The translations under genes and the position numbers were made by a program. 5,622 nucleotides of DNA from JBHJOF01 sp050330055. GTDB taxonomy: Bacteria > Pseudomonadota > Alphaproteobacteria > Kiloniellales > JAKSDN01. Below are positions 5,538-5,622 of this stretch, piece after piece. Position 1 is the first letter of the stretch. Every line of letters begins with the position of its first letter. The DNA lies in NCBI GenBank assembly GCA_050330055.1, contig JBHJOF010000162.1:1-5622 (forward strand). The letters are read 5' to 3'. The notes under the pieces were generated by a model. The model was not told the DNA's origin. It worked only from the letters and a program-made list of their open reading frames with translations, and did not search any database.

Positions 5538-5622
5538 CCTCATGCTTCGACAAGCTCAGCATGAGGATGTGCTTTGCTCTGAAGAGCAAAGCACCTCACC
5601 CTGAGCCTGTCGAAGCATGAGG
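5538..5622. repeat. dispersed nested-palindrome repeat, copy B, upstream of cbiD
   Basis: This is the intact form of the repeat. The outer 22-base arms at 5538-5559 and 5601-5622 are complementary except for one position (A5553 facing C5607). They enclose an inner perfect 11-bp hairpin (5569-5579 with 5584-5594, loop TGAA). The terminal bases are CCTCATG and CATGAGG. The element reaches the last base of the window, so any flanking duplication on that side cannot be seen. It lies 81 bases upstream of the cbiD start, in the same orientation as copy A. No coding sequence is evident in it. Confidence 0.88.

Noticed and set aside
4573..5589. Long - strand open frame of 338 codons overlapping cbiD in another frame
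   Set aside because: Its product is extremely Arg-rich and low in complexity, a GC-driven off-frame reading of cbiD that also runs into repeat copy B.

Overview
The window comes from a GC-rich bacterial chromosome, most likely an alphaproteobacterium. This rests on the high GC content, the CbiD/CobM/CobK-type corrin ring genes, an Flp-type pilin, and a dispersed nested-palindrome repeat of a kind I recall from alphaproteobacterial genomes. No gene pins the genus. The window is chromosomal metabolic sequence, and I see no phage, integrase, transposase, tRNA, rRNA or CRISPR array.

Layout. On the + strand, the last codons of a probable cobJ (1-88) overlap cobM (85-849, precorrin-4 C11-methyltransferase). 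A gamma-glutamyltransferase-family Ntn-hydrolase gene follows 37 bases later (887-2515). A perfect 15-bp inverted repeat (2521-2564) separates this rightward group from the leftward group. On the - strand, in transcription order, lie cbiD (5456-4371, C1-methyltransferase), cobK (4210-3437, precorrin-6A reductase), a small Flp/Fap-type pilin (3273-3091) and an unrecognised 130-residue protein (2997-2605). The 139 bases between cobK and the pilin ORF (3298-3436) are relatively AT-rich and hold no gene I can support. They are the likely place for the pilin's own promoter, but I could not identify a convincing -35/-10 pair.

How the genes work together. CobJ, CobM, CbiD and CobK correspond to successive steps in building the corrin ring of cobalamin: C17 methylation with ring contraction, C11 methylation, C1 methylation, and reduction of the 6A intermediate. 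They sit in two convergent half-clusters with three non-cobalamin genes between them. The GGT-family enzyme, the pilin and the hypothetical protein have no obvious role in B12 synthesis.

Points worth a second look: cbiD is bracketed by two directly oriented copies of a nested-palindrome repeat (69 of 74 positions identical). One copy carries an extra 27-bp palindromic insert close to the cobK start codon. The GGT homologue keeps the catalytic threonine but appears to have lost the residues that hold gamma-glutamyl substrates in classical GGTs. The pilin contains no lysine, arginine or histidine. I did not find a clearly new multi-gene system here.
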